Source of the DNA: Pseudomonas solani
GTDB lineage: Bacteria; Pseudomonadota; Gammaproteobacteria; Pseudomonadales; Pseudomonadaceae
Assembly: GCF_026072635.1 (NCBI RefSeq)
Contig: NZ_AP023081.1
Coordinates: 218,501 to 282,500, forward strand
DNA: 64,000 bases
Reading direction: 5' to 3'
A program made the position numbers and the translations under genes. Positions 16,745-25,226 of this stretch are shown piece by piece (the stretch's first letter is position 1; each line of letters opens with the position of its first letter). The notes below the pieces were generated by a model. The model saw only the letters and a list, made by a program, of their open reading frames with translations, searched no databases and was not told the DNA's origin.

Positions 16745-17599
16745 ATGCCCCTCGCGCAACTCATCAGCCCCCGGCAACTGGAAGCCCGCCTGAACGAACC
16801 GGGCGTGATCGTGCTGGATTGCCGCTTCGCCCTCGACGACCCCGCCTACGGCCAGCGCAGCTACGCCGAAGGGCATATCCCCGGCGCCCGCTTCGCCGAC
16901 CTGGAGCACGACCTTTCCGGCCGGGTGCAGAAGGGCGTCACCGGCCGCCACCCGCTGCCCGCTCCCGAGCGCCTGGTGGAGCGCCTGCGCGGTTGGGGCA
17001 TCGACAACGGCAGCACCCTGGTGCTCCACGACGATGGCCCCGGCGCCTTTGCCGCCCGCGCCTGGTGGCTGCTGGCCTGGCTGGGCAAGCGCGAAGGCGT
17101 CTACCTGCTGGATGGCGGCCTCAAGGCCTGGCGCGATGAAGGCCTGCCCCTGGAAGTCGCGGTGCCCGAAGTGCCCCGGGGCCACTTCAGCGGCCAGGCC
17201 GACCCGACCCTGCTGCGCAGCGCCGACGAACTGCAGGGCCGCCTGGGCAACGCTGACCTGACCCTACTCGACGCCCGCGCCCTGCCCCGCTTCAAGGGCG
17301 AGGTGGAGCCCATCGACCCGGTGGCCGGCCATATACCCGGCGCGCAGTGCGCAGTGTTCACCGACAACCTCGGCGCCGACGGTCGCTTCCTCCCCGCCGA
17401 AACCCTGCGCCAGCGGTTCGCCGCCTTCCTCGGCGAGCGCCCGGTGGACGGCCTGGTGGCCTACTGCGGCTCCGGCGTCACCGCCTGCCACAACCTGTTC
17501 GCCCTGAGCCTGGCCGGCTACCCGCTGGCGCCGCTCTACGCCGGCTCCTGGAGCGAATGGATCAATGACCCGGCACGCCCGTTGGCCAAGGGCGACTGA
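16745..17599 (+). CDS. sseA: Sulfurtransferase (3-mercaptopyruvate sulfurtransferase / rhodanese)
   Basis: Two-domain rhodanese of 284 residues that moves a sulfane sulfur onto cyanide or thiols. Each half has the rhodanese fold: DCRFALDDP and EGHIPGARFADLEHDLS in the first, LLDARALPRFKGEVEP and AGHIPGAQ in the second. The active-site loop is CGSGVTA (about residue 238), the mercaptopyruvate-type rather than the CRKGVT thiosulfate-type loop. ATG at 16745 has AGGA upstream. It is divergent from the acyltransferase gene with an 85-base shared promoter region. Confidence 0.85.
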   Translation: MPLAQLISPRQLEARLNEPGVIVLDCRFALDDPAYGQRSYAEGHIPGARFADLEHDLSGRVQKGVTGRHPLPAPERLVERLRGWGIDNGSTLVLHDDGPGAFAARAWWLLAWLGKREGVYLLDGGLKAWRDEGLPLEVAVPEVPRGHFSGQADPTLLRSADELQGRLGNADLTLLDARALPRFKGEVEPIDPVAGHIPGAQCAVFTDNLGADGRFLPAETLRQRFAAFLGERPVDGLVAYCGSGVTACHNLFALSLAGYPLAPLYAGSWSEWINDPARPLAKGD

Positions 17600-17851
17600 A
17601 GCCGGGCACGCCCCACCGGCCCAGCGCCAGCCGGGCACTGGGCCGGTTGCCAGCGATCATTTTTTAATCACCCTGGGATATATGCCGCCGCCATCACGGC
17701 CTCAAACAGTTTAAAAACAGGCCTTTACAGCGGTTTCATCGCACTACACTTCAAATCGAGCGGCTAACCCCGCTTCCGGCGGGGCCCTTTCCGAGAACGA
17801 GAAGCTGCCAGATGCCCCCGGTCCCGCCGGCACCTTTCTCGCGAGGGCACC

Positions 17852-18331
17852 ATGGGAATAGCCGCCAGCGACCTCTGTGAACACGTCATCCGCCCCACCC
17901 TGCTCTACCTGCAGCGACCATCGCCGATGGCGGAGTCCCTGCTGCTGGGCGCCGCCGCCTGCCAGTCGGCACTCGGCTCAGCGTTGGGTGACAAGGCGGG
18001 CTACGGCCTCTACCACATCAGCGAAGAGCACCACCGCTGCCTCTGGGATCTGCACCTGGCACGCGACCCGGAACTCGCCAGCCTGGTGCGCGGCCTGGCC
18101 AGCCAGCACGCCTTCCTCGCCGCACCGCACATGGAGCTGACGGTGAACTTGCGCTACGCCACCGCCATCGCCTGGCTGCTGATCGAAACCGAAGTGCTGG
18201 TGATGCCCGCCGCCGACGACTGGGCGGGCATGGCCGCCATCTGGCGCCAGGTGTTCAACCCTCAGGGAACACCCGGTGACTACTTGGATGCCTGGCAACG
18301 CTGGGTAGGCCCCTCGGCGAAGGTCGCGTAG
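17852..18331 (+). CDS. Conserved hypothetical protein, 159 residues
   Basis: Cytoplasmic protein with no signal peptide or membrane span. Sequence such as YGLYHISEEHHRCLWDLHLA, and NLRYATAIAWLLIE, suggests an all-helical fold. I recognise it only as a protein found at this position in pseudomonads, upstream of the fadL-type porin; no function is known to me. Its start at 17852 follows a GAGGG ribosome site. Confidence 0.7.
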   Translation: MGIAASDLCEHVIRPTLLYLQRPSPMAESLLLGAAACQSALGSALGDKAGYGLYHISEEHHRCLWDLHLARDPELASLVRGLASQHAFLAAPHMELTVNLRYATAIAWLLIETEVLVMPAADDWAGMAAIWRQVFNPQGTPGDYLDAWQRWVGPSAKVA

Positions 18332-18523
18332 GACAAAACCGCTCACTGACCGACCAGTCAGGAACGAGCGTCCAATGCAATATGCCCGATCGGCGAAATT
18401 GCAGGCATTTTGATGCCATAAAGCCAGAGAAAACGCTCTATTCCGGGAACTCCCGGAAGCTGGCAGGGGTCTGGAAATCCTGATAGTTTCCGCCACCTGC
18501 CTCAAAGTCCCCAGGAGTCACCC

Positions 18524-19798
18524 GTGATCAAAAGAGTCTTCAAGACCAGCCTCGCAATCGCCATCAGCGCTGCATCCAGCTACAGCCTCGCCGGCGGCTT
18601 CGCCATCAACGAACAGAGCGTCAGTGGCATGGGCACCGCCTTCGCCGGTCGCTCCTCGTCCGCTGATGACGCCACCACCGTGTTCGGCAACCCGGCCGGC
18701 ATGTCGCGCCTCAAGCGCGAACAGGTCAGTGGTGGCCTTGCCCTGCTGGACGCCAAGACCGACATCGACGACCACAGCAGCACCTTCGGCGGCAGCAACG
18801 ACGGCGACATGGTCCCCTTCATGGGCGTGCCCATGGGCTACTACGTCAAGCCGATCGATGACAAATGGACCTTCGGCCTCGGCATGTACGTGCCCTTCGG
18901 CCTGATCACCGACTACGAGTCCGGCTTCGAAGGCCGCTACTACGGCGATCGCAGCGAAGTCCGCGTGATCACCCTGCAGCCGACCATCAGCTACAAGATC
19001 AACGACCAGCTCTCCGTCGGCTTCGGCCCGACCATCAACCGCATCGACGGTGAACTGACCTCCGCCACCCTCAACGCGGCCACCCCCGGCCGCAACGATG
19101 GCAAGGTCAAGGTCAAGGGCGACGACACCGCACTGGGCTACAACGTCGGCGTGCTGTTCGAAGCCACCCAGAGCACCCGCTTCGGCCTGACCTACCACTC
19201 CATGGTCAACTACAAGCTGAAAGGCGATACCCAGGTTTCCGGCACCGGCTTCGGTCCCTTCTCCGGCAACGAGTACGACGCCTCGCTGAAACTGAAGACG
19301 CCCGAATCCGTCGACTTCTCGGTTACCCACGACCTGAACGCCGACTGGACCCTCTATGCCGGTAGCACCTGGACCCGCTGGAGCCGCCTGAAGGACATCA
19401 CCGTCAACAACAAGGGCGTTCCGGCACTGCTGGGCGGCTCGGCCGGCCCCATCGGCACCATCTCCGAAGAGCAGGACTGGCGCGACACCTGGTCCTACGC
19501 CGTAGGCGCCTCCTACAAGCTGAACCCGCAGTGGACCCTGCGCGCCGGCCTGGCCTACGACCAGACCCCGACCCGCAACGAGCACCGCTCGCCGCGCATC
19601 CCCACCGACGACCGCAAGATCCTCAGCCTGGGCGCCGCCTGGAGCCCGAGCGACGACTGGACCGTCGACGTCGCCTATTCCTACCTGAAGGAAGACGATG
19701 CCGAAGTGAACCAGACCAGCGCCACCAAGGGCCGCTACAGCTCCACCTACAAGAACAGCGCCCACGGCCTGGGTGCTCAGGTGACCTACCGCTTCTGA
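18524..19798 (+). CDS. fadL: FadL-family outer-membrane transporter (long-chain fatty acids / hydrophobics)
   Basis: Outer-membrane barrel of 424 residues for import of long-chain fatty acids or aromatic hydrocarbons. A signal peptide ends SYSLAGGF. The N-terminal hatch carries the family signature GFAINEQSVSGMGTAFAG then FGNPAGM. The protein ends in an aromatic residue (TYRF), as required for barrel assembly. From memory the P. aeruginosa homologue at this place is ExFadLO, implicated in export of oxylipins; that role is not visible in the sequence. It starts at GTG 18524 with AGGAGT upstream and ends at a strong terminator. Confidence 0.88.
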   Translation: MIKRVFKTSLAIAISAASSYSLAGGFAINEQSVSGMGTAFAGRSSSADDATTVFGNPAGMSRLKREQVSGGLALLDAKTDIDDHSSTFGGSNDGDMVPFMGVPMGYYVKPIDDKWTFGLGMYVPFGLITDYESGFEGRYYGDRSEVRVITLQPTISYKINDQLSVGFGPTINRIDGELTSATLNAATPGRNDGKVKVKGDDTALGYNVGVLFEATQSTRFGLTYHSMVNYKLKGDTQVSGTGFGPFSGNEYDASLKLKTPESVDFSVTHDLNADWTLYAGSTWTRWSRLKDITVNNKGVPALLGGSAGPIGTISEEQDWRDTWSYAVGASYKLNPQWTLRAGLAYDQTPTRNEHRSPRIPTDDRKILSLGAAWSPSDDWTVDVAYSYLKEDDAEVNQTSATKGRYSSTYKNSAHGLGAQVTYRF

Positions 19799-19815
19799 TA
19801 GAATCCTGCCTCAAC

Positions 19816-19851
19816 AAAAAGGGCCGATCAGAAAACTGATCGGCCCTTTTT
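19816..19851. terminator. Strong bidirectional terminator
   Basis: AAAAAGGGCCGATCAG and CTGATCGGCCCTTTTT pair perfectly over AAAA, with A and T runs at the outer ends. It ends both the fadL-type gene and the convergent wzz gene. Confidence 0.92.
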
Positions 19852-19874
19852 GCTCCACCAATAAAATCGTAAGG

Positions 19875-21182
19875 CTACACGGAGACCTCTTGTCGGACAG
19901 GCTCCATGGCATGTCGGACCAAGACACGAATAGTGGCGATGAATCCCCCCACTACGAGACCTAGGACTAAACCACACAGAAGAATCAAGAACTTCTGGGG
20001 TTTCACAGGTTCCTCAGGGCTCGAAGCCACTTGATCTACATGGACCAAGCGTAACTTAGAGAAATCGAGAAGTGCGAACTCGGCTTTCAAAGATTCCAAC
20101 TTCGCACGCTCGCCACTGAGCTCCACGATATCCTTGAAGAAAATATCCTCATTTTTACGCGCCCTAAGCGTCTCAACCTGACGATTATTTTCCAAACGGC
20201 TCAACTTTGTTTGGATTTTCGCAATTTTTGGCTCGACGAAATCATCAGAAGTACGAGACAGAAGCGTCGTGCGTTCGGCCGACAGCGCCTCAACGCCCAT
20301 GAAATATAAAGGATTTTGCTGGTTATTAACTTCGGTCCGAACGAAATTACCCTGCCCTCCCACCCTACTTTCCGCCATTGCCGAGGGCGTTGTAGGCTTG
20401 GAAATCCCCAATTTTTCTGCAATCAGGATCGCTTCATCCAGCTGTTTGATACGACTCTGCCGACCAGTTAGCAACTGCTGCCGCAGTGCTCTGAGCTCGT
20501 CCTGAAACAAAGCCTTGTCCAACTGGTCACTTTCCAATAACTCTGCAATACGAGAGGCCTTATCAGCGTCATAACGCGCTTTCTCAGCACTGAATCGCGC
20601 CTGTAACATCGAGAGCCGATTATTCACAAGAACATCCATGTCTTCCTGCAATTTTTTCCGCTCATGATCAATGGCGGCCATAACCAACCCATTGGTAATG
20701 GCAACACCATCCACACCCTCTGGATAGATAAAACTGATCCCTTGATATGAACGAGGCTCTCCTGCCGCTTTAACCTCAGAGGCAATCATTGAGAACGCCT
20801 CACGATTAAGACGATCGAGCAATTGGTTCAAAGGCTCATCCGCCTTACGCATGTCCTTGACAAGCTCCAAATGAGAGCTCAGATAATCCAAACGCAGGCT
20901 GTATGAGCCCAACGCATTCACTACCCGCTCCAATGAAGCCTCAGGCGTTATCGAGTAGAAACCTGACTCATTGAGCTGGTCCAGATCCTTGAGAGACGCC
21001 GGCCTAAGTATGCTCTGAACCTTATATTGAGGAATTGCCACAAACGCATAGACTGCTGCAAGAACGAGCGATACAACAGTAATTGCAAGAACCAAGCGAC
21101 GCTGTTTCCAGATACCCTTCAATAGAACGAAGAACTCTATGTCGTTAGAGGTTCTATACGGCTGTATTAGCGGGGCATTCAT
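19875..21182 (-). CDS. wzz: Wzz-family O-antigen chain-length determinant
   Basis: Polysaccharide co-polymerase of 435 residues in the inner membrane. It has one span near residues 30-52 (LVLAITVVSLVLAAVYAFVA), a long periplasmic coiled-coil segment (about 60-390) and a C-terminal span with the family Pro-rich lead-in (PEEPVKPQKFLILLCGLVLG). It sets the modal length of O-antigen chains. No O-antigen cluster adjoins it, as for the second, very-long-chain Wzz of pseudomonads. Base composition is clearly more AT-rich than all neighbours, pointing to lateral transfer. It is isolated between two terminators. Confidence 0.85.
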   Translation of the reverse strand: MNAPLIQPYRTSNDIEFFVLLKGIWKQRRLVLAITVVSLVLAAVYAFVAIPQYKVQSILRPASLKDLDQLNESGFYSITPEASLERVVNALGSYSLRLDYLSSHLELVKDMRKADEPLNQLLDRLNREAFSMIASEVKAAGEPRSYQGISFIYPEGVDGVAITNGLVMAAIDHERKKLQEDMDVLVNNRLSMLQARFSAEKARYDADKASRIAELLESDQLDKALFQDELRALRQQLLTGRQSRIKQLDEAILIAEKLGISKPTTPSAMAESRVGGQGNFVRTEVNNQQNPLYFMGVEALSAERTTLLSRTSDDFVEPKIAKIQTKLSRLENNRQVETLRARKNEDIFFKDIVELSGERAKLESLKAEFALLDFSKLRLVHVDQVASSPEEPVKPQKFLILLCGLVLGLVVGGFIATIRVLVRHAMEPVRQEVSV

Positions 21183-21437
21183 ATCTTTTCTTCCATGACA
21201 GCTAGACGAAACTTAAGTAGGGCACTTTAAAACAAGAACTCACATAACTGGACCCATTCAGCGGCATTCCCACTCCACCTCCGGAGCTCACCGAGCACAG
21301 GTAAAGACCGAGCAATAACTTGGGGATCGCAAAGTAGCACAGGTAGGTAGAAAAACTGTAGCTCGTGAAAGAGATATCAGCACTGCGCCTACAAGCGCAG
21401 AGGCATAATTCACAGATGGCTATTAGCCTTCATTCCA
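21183..21437. other. AT-richer intergenic region upstream of wzz
   Basis: The stretch shares the lower GC of wzz and must hold its promoter. No open frame, RNA gene or clear operator is visible. The imported segment seems to extend to the terminator at 21438. Confidence 0.4.
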
Positions 21438-21469
21438 TAAAAAAAGCCCGGACAGGTCCGGGCTTCTTT
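21438..21469 (-). terminator. Terminator of the DUF2167 gene
   Basis: AAGCCCGGAC and GTCCGGGCTT form a perfect stem. On the minus strand it is followed by a run of T, placing it just after the DUF2167 stop codon. Confidence 0.85.
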
Positions 21470-21486
21470 CAGTCACTCGAGGTCAT

Positions 21487-22545
21487 TCACTCGACGATCT
21501 TGGGCTTGTCGTCCTTGTTCATGTCCATCACCGTCGCCGCCGGCTCGCTCACCACCACGGGCTGCGGTTCGGGAGCGGGCTGCGGCTGGGCCTCGGCGGG
21601 TGCTTCCTTCTTCTTGCCGCGGATGCGGTTGATGATCCAGGCGCCGATGGCCAGGGGCACGAAGAAGAACTTCTTCAGGAACACCAGGAGTATGGCGAAC
21701 AGGCCGGCCTTGGCGGCGACCTTGCCGGCGATCAGGGCGCCCAGGCCATAGGCCGCGACCTTGTCCAGCTCGGGGTTGAAATCGGCGTAGCGGTTGCCCG
21801 GGTTGAACTCGGTCATGGCCAGCACCGCCGGCAGGTTCTGCTCGATGGTCGGCAGCTGGTCCATGTTGGCGATGAAGTTCAGCACCAGCACGCCCTTACG
21901 GCCCAGCACGCGGATGTTGTAGTTCAGGGTGTGGGTCTCGGCGTCGCCGAACTTCAGCTCCTTGGCCCAGTGCAGCTTGCGGCCTTCGGCGTCGTAGCGC
22001 GGCTGGGCGGCCCAGCCAATCAGTTGCACCGGCTCGTAGCCGTTCTCGGCACGCCACTTGTTGTCGGCCTTGGCCTCTTCCTTCATGTCCTTGAGCATGT
22101 CGCCGTAGTCGATGTCAGCGGCATCTTCGTCGGAGACGTAGCCGTTCTCTTCGTACTCAACCGTCACCGCCCAGGACTCGTCGGCCAGTGGCGAGATGCC
22201 CTTGGGCAGAATCATGCCCAGCGGCAGGACTTCATCCGGCGGGTTGCCCCAGGCATCGGTCAGCACGCGTTCGGCGTCTTCACCAGCGAGGAAGACAAAC
22301 TGCTCGGGGACGTCGAGGGTGGCGAGGTTGTCGCCGATCACCACCTTGCCCTGCTGGAAGTTCAGGCTGGCGAGGAACTCTTCCTCGGACATCGTCTGGC
22401 CATCTTCCTCGATGGTGGCCTCGCCCTCCTCTTCCGCCTGGGTGGCGGCAACGGGTTCTTCGGCGGGGGCTTCGGGTTTGGCGGCGAATGCGGAAGGAAT
22501 GGCGGCGGCGATAAGGCCGGCCAGGATCAGTTCCTTGATCGACAT
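21487..22545 (-). CDS. DUF2167 family membrane protein
   Basis: Exported membrane protein of 352 residues. The ATG at 22545 starts a signal peptide ending SAFAAKPEA; the longer frame adds only four residues. An acidic, Glu-rich stretch (about 26-60) precedes the DUF2167 core, which includes TLDVPEQFVFLAGEDAERVL, WGNPPDEVLPLGMILP, and HWAKELKFGDAETHTLNYN. Near the C-terminus are hydrophobic segments, then a basic patch and a Pro-rich tail. The family is linked in some genomes to envelope stress; no function is proven. It stands alone, closed by its own terminator. Confidence 0.75.
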   Translation of the reverse strand: MSIKELILAGLIAAAIPSAFAAKPEAPAEEPVAATQAEEEGEATIEEDGQTMSEEEFLASLNFQQGKVVIGDNLATLDVPEQFVFLAGEDAERVLTDAWGNPPDEVLPLGMILPKGISPLADESWAVTVEYEENGYVSDEDAADIDYGDMLKDMKEEAKADNKWRAENGYEPVQLIGWAAQPRYDAEGRKLHWAKELKFGDAETHTLNYNIRVLGRKGVLVLNFIANMDQLPTIEQNLPAVLAMTEFNPGNRYADFNPELDKVAAYGLGALIAGKVAAKAGLFAILLVFLKKFFFVPLAIGAWIINRIRGKKKEAPAEAQPQPAPEPQPVVVSEPAATVMDMNKDDKPKIVE

Positions 22546-22681
22546 GGGTAACTCCATGGATGGGCAAAAAGACAGGCGCGAGACGTTACCACGGGCTGGG
22601 CCGGGAAAACGGAACCAGCCGAAATATTCGGAAATATTTATCCCGCGCTACGGAACTTTTTGCAAAACATTGGCAATGCGA

Positions 22682-23230
22682 TCAGGGGGTACTGGCCAAA
22701 GCCTGCTCCACTGCCTTCACCAGATCCTCGTCATCGGGTTTGGTGAGGCTGGAGAAGTGCGCAATCACCTTGCCCTGGCGATCCACCACGTACTTGTAGA
22801 AGTTCCAGCGCGGGCTCTGCCCGGACTGGGCGATGAGGTCGCGGTAGAGCGGCGTCGCCTCGTCCCCGGTGACGTGCTGCGGCTGGGTCATGGCGAAGGT
22901 CACGCCGTAGTTCACGTAGCAGACCTTGGCGGTCTCGGCGTTGTCGTCGGCTTCCTGCTTGAAGTCGTCGGAGGGCACGCCCAGCACTTCCAGCCCCTGG
23001 TCCTTGTAGCGCTGGTAGAGCGCCTCCAGGCCCTTGAACTGCGGGGTGAAGCCACAGTGGCTGGCGGTGTTGACCACCACCAGCGGCTTGCCGGCGAAGC
23101 GCTGGCAGAGGTCGATGGTTTCTTTGGAACGCAGCTGCTGCATCGAGTGCTGCAGCAACGGCACGCACTCGGTGGCCAGGGCGGGCCCGGCGACAGAGAC
23201 CAGCAGGGGGAGAAGGAAGAGGCGTTTCAT
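22682..23230 (-). CDS. Glutathione-peroxidase-family protein, exported
   Basis: Thiol peroxidase of 182 residues with a signal peptide (ending GPALAT), so it acts in the periplasm. VVVNTASHCGFTPQ carries the peroxidatic Cys in place of the selenocysteine of animal enzymes. LGVPSDDFKQE, with Asp/Asp where most relatives have Asn-Gln (FPCNQF), is a departure, and WNFYKYVVD holds the Trp-Asn of the catalytic tetrad. It reduces hydroperoxides, probably with thioredoxin-like donors. The ATG at 23230 begins the signal sequence. Confidence 0.82.
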   Translation of the reverse strand: MKRLFLLPLLVSVAGPALATECVPLLQHSMQQLRSKETIDLCQRFAGKPLVVVNTASHCGFTPQFKGLEALYQRYKDQGLEVLGVPSDDFKQEADDNAETAKVCYVNYGVTFAMTQPQHVTGDEATPLYRDLIAQSGQSPRWNFYKYVVDRQGKVIAHFSSLTKPDDEDLVKAVEQALASTP

Positions 23231-23291
23231 CGGGCGCTCCACGCGGCAGGGGCAATGCTCGAAGGCTACCCCCGCCCTGCGGAAGCGGCAA

Positions 23292-23411
23292 TCAGCACAG
23301 GCTCATGTTCAGCTGCAGCAACGCCAGGCCGCCGCGCTGCCAGCCCCACCAGGCCAGCGCCAGCAGCAGGGTCGCCCCCACGCCGAGCGCCAGCCCCAGG
23401 CGCAGGCTCAT
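23292..23411 (-). CDS. 39-residue single-span membrane peptide
   Basis: Very small gene starting at ATG 23411, whose ATGA overlaps the stop codon of the MFS transporter gene, so it is translated by coupling. The product begins MSLRLGLALGVGATLLLALA, has one hydrophobic helix (about residues 4-24), then WWGWQRGG and ends LLQLNMSLC. It may be an accessory subunit of the transporter. Too short for many gene callers; no named family is known to me. Confidence 0.65.
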   Translation of the reverse strand: MSLRLGLALGVGATLLLALAWWGWQRGGLALLQLNMSLC

Positions 23412-24607
23412 GCCAGTGCCTGCAGGCGCGCCACCGGCCGCTCGCGCACCGGCCAGTTCAGCGCCGCCGCCATCAGGCTGAGGAGGATGGAAATCTGCCA
23501 GACCATGTCGTAGCTGCCCGTGTGGTCGTAGAGGTAGCCGCCCAGCCAGCCGCCGAGGAAGGCGCCGAACTGGTGGAAGAGGAAGACGATACCACCGAGC
23601 ATCGACAGGTTGCGCACGCCGAACAGGGTGGCCACGGTGCCGTTGGTCAGGGGCACGGTGGAGAGCCACAGCAGCCCCATGGCGATGCCGAAGGCGTAGG
23701 CGCTCCAGGTGCTCAGCGGCGAGTAGACGAAGGCGACGATCACCACCGCGCGCAGCAGGTAGAGCACCGTGAGCAGGCGCGGCTTGGACAGGCGCCCGCC
23801 GAGCCAGCCGGCTATATAGGTGCCGAACACGTTGAACAGCCCCACCAGCGCCAGCACCGTGGTACCCACCTGGGCCGGCAGGTGCTGGTCCACCAGGTAG
23901 GCCGGCAGGTGCACGCCGATGAACACCACCTGGAAGCCGCAGACGAAGAAGCCCAGCGCCAGCAGCCAGAAGCCGGAATGGCTGCACGCCTCGCGCAGTG
24001 CCTCGCCCAGGGTCTGCTCATGGGCGGCCACCGGCAGCGGCTGGTCCTTGATCATTCCCGCCAGGGGCACGATCAGCGCCACCAGCAGCCCCAGTGCCAG
24101 CAACGCCGACGACCAGCCCAGCCAGCCGATCAGCCCGAGGGTGCCCGGCAGCATGGCGAACTGGCCGAAGGAGCCGGCAGCGGCGGCGATGCCCATGGCC
24201 ATGCTGCGCTTCTCCGGCGGCACTGCGCGGCCGACCACGCCGAGAATCACCGAGAACGAAGTGCCCGACAGGCCGATGCCGATCAGCAGCCCCGCGCTCA
24301 GCGAGAGCCCCATGGGCGAATGGGAATACCCCATCAGCACCAGGCCGACGGCGTAGAGCACCCCGCCGATCACCACCGTCTTCATCGCCCCGAAGCGGTC
24401 GGCGATGGCCCCGGTCACCGGCTGCGCCAGGCCCCAGATCAGGTTCTGCAGGGCGATGGCGAAAGCGAACACCTCGCGCCCCCAGCCGAACTCGGCACTC
24501 ATGGGCGCCAGGAACAGGCCGAAGCCGTGGCGGATCCCCAAGGACAGGGCCAGGATCAGCGACGCCCCCAGGAGAATCCAGCCACTCGTGCGCCATACGG
24601 AAGTCAT
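23408..24607 (-). CDS. Major facilitator superfamily transporter
   Basis: Twelve-span inner-membrane transporter of 399 residues. The motif between helices 2 and 3 reads GAIADRFGAMKTVVIGG, a typical MFS motif A. FHQFGAFLGGWLGGYLYDHTG near the end matches the oxalate/formate-antiporter-like and monocarboxylate MFS group. It lies directly downstream of a MarR regulator on the same strand. A palindromic site sits between them that matches one before the regulator, so drug or organic-anion efflux under MarR control is likely. Substrate unknown. Confidence 0.85.
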   Translation of the reverse strand: MTSVWRTSGWILLGASLILALSLGIRHGFGLFLAPMSAEFGWGREVFAFAIALQNLIWGLAQPVTGAIADRFGAMKTVVIGGVLYAVGLVLMGYSHSPMGLSLSAGLLIGIGLSGTSFSVILGVVGRAVPPEKRSMAMGIAAAAGSFGQFAMLPGTLGLIGWLGWSSALLALGLLVALIVPLAGMIKDQPLPVAAHEQTLGEALREACSHSGFWLLALGFFVCGFQVVFIGVHLPAYLVDQHLPAQVGTTVLALVGLFNVFGTYIAGWLGGRLSKPRLLTVLYLLRAVVIVAFVYSPLSTWSAYAFGIAMGLLWLSTVPLTNGTVATLFGVRNLSMLGGIVFLFHQFGAFLGGWLGGYLYDHTGSYDMVWQISILLSLMAAALNWPVRERPVARLQALA

Positions 24608-24620
24608 AGAAGGTCCTCTA

Positions 24621-24634
24621 CGGGTATATACCCG
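24621..24634. promoter_or_regulatory. Palindromic operator CGGGTATATACCCG before the MFS gene
   Basis: A perfect 14-base palindrome lies 14 bases before the transporter start. Its right half, GTATATACCCGC, recurs upstream of the marR gene (25074-25085), as expected for one regulator binding both. Confidence 0.7.
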
Positions 24635-24650
24635 CGTTATCGCGAAAAAA

Positions 24651-25064
24651 TCAGTCCAGGGTTTCCAGTTCGCCCAGCAGCGACATCAGCGCATCGCGCC
24701 GCTCGTCACCCATGCGCTCGACCATCCGCTCCTGCACGCTTTCCCAGGCCTGCAGCGCCTGTTCGACACAGGCCTTGCCGCTCGCGGTCAGGGCCACCAG
24801 GCGGTTGCGCTGGTCCACGCCCTCGCCCATCCGCACCAGGCCCCGGCCCTCCAGCACCCGCAGGTTGCGGCCCAAGGTGCTGCGGTCCAGCCCCAGGGCC
24901 TCGGCCAGGTCGGTGATGCTCGGCTGGTCGAGGCGCTGCAGGTTCTTCAGTAGCGAGTACTGGGCGACGTTGATCCCGACATGCTCCAGGGCGTCGTCGT
25001 AGATGCGGGTCAGGTTGCGGCTGGCGCGGCGCAGCCGCGTGCACAGGCATTGGGTCGTCATCAT
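24651..25064 (-). CDS. MarR-family transcriptional regulator
   Basis: Winged-helix repressor of 137 residues, from the ATG at 25064 (a second ATG follows at once). It has the helical dimer region, then DQPSITDLAEALGLDRSTLG as recognition helices, and GEGVDQRNRLVALTASGKA as the wing. Several Cys near the N-terminus (TTQCLCTRL) might sense oxidants. The gene is flanked by matching TATATA-centred sites and should regulate itself and the transporter. Confidence 0.85.
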   Translation of the reverse strand: MMTTQCLCTRLRRASRNLTRIYDDALEHVGINVAQYSLLKNLQRLDQPSITDLAEALGLDRSTLGRNLRVLEGRGLVRMGEGVDQRNRLVALTASGKACVEQALQAWESVQERMVERMGDERRDALMSLLGELETLD

Positions 25065-25071
25065 GGATGCG

Positions 25072-25085
25072 TGTATATACCCGCA
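25072..25085. promoter_or_regulatory. Candidate MarR autoregulatory site
   Basis: TGTATATACCCGCA lies immediately upstream of the marR start and shares twelve bases with the palindrome before the transporter gene. Confidence 0.6.
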
Positions 25086-25226
25086 TCCAATCATCGTCAA
25101 TGGAAATCAGCCTGGTGGCCGGCATTGTCCGAACTGCCAGAGGCCTCCGTTACCGCTGCCAAGGCCGCGCCGGCACGGGCGCCGTATAAATCGGCACGTC
25201 TGCCACCTGCGTTCCGAGGTTCACCG

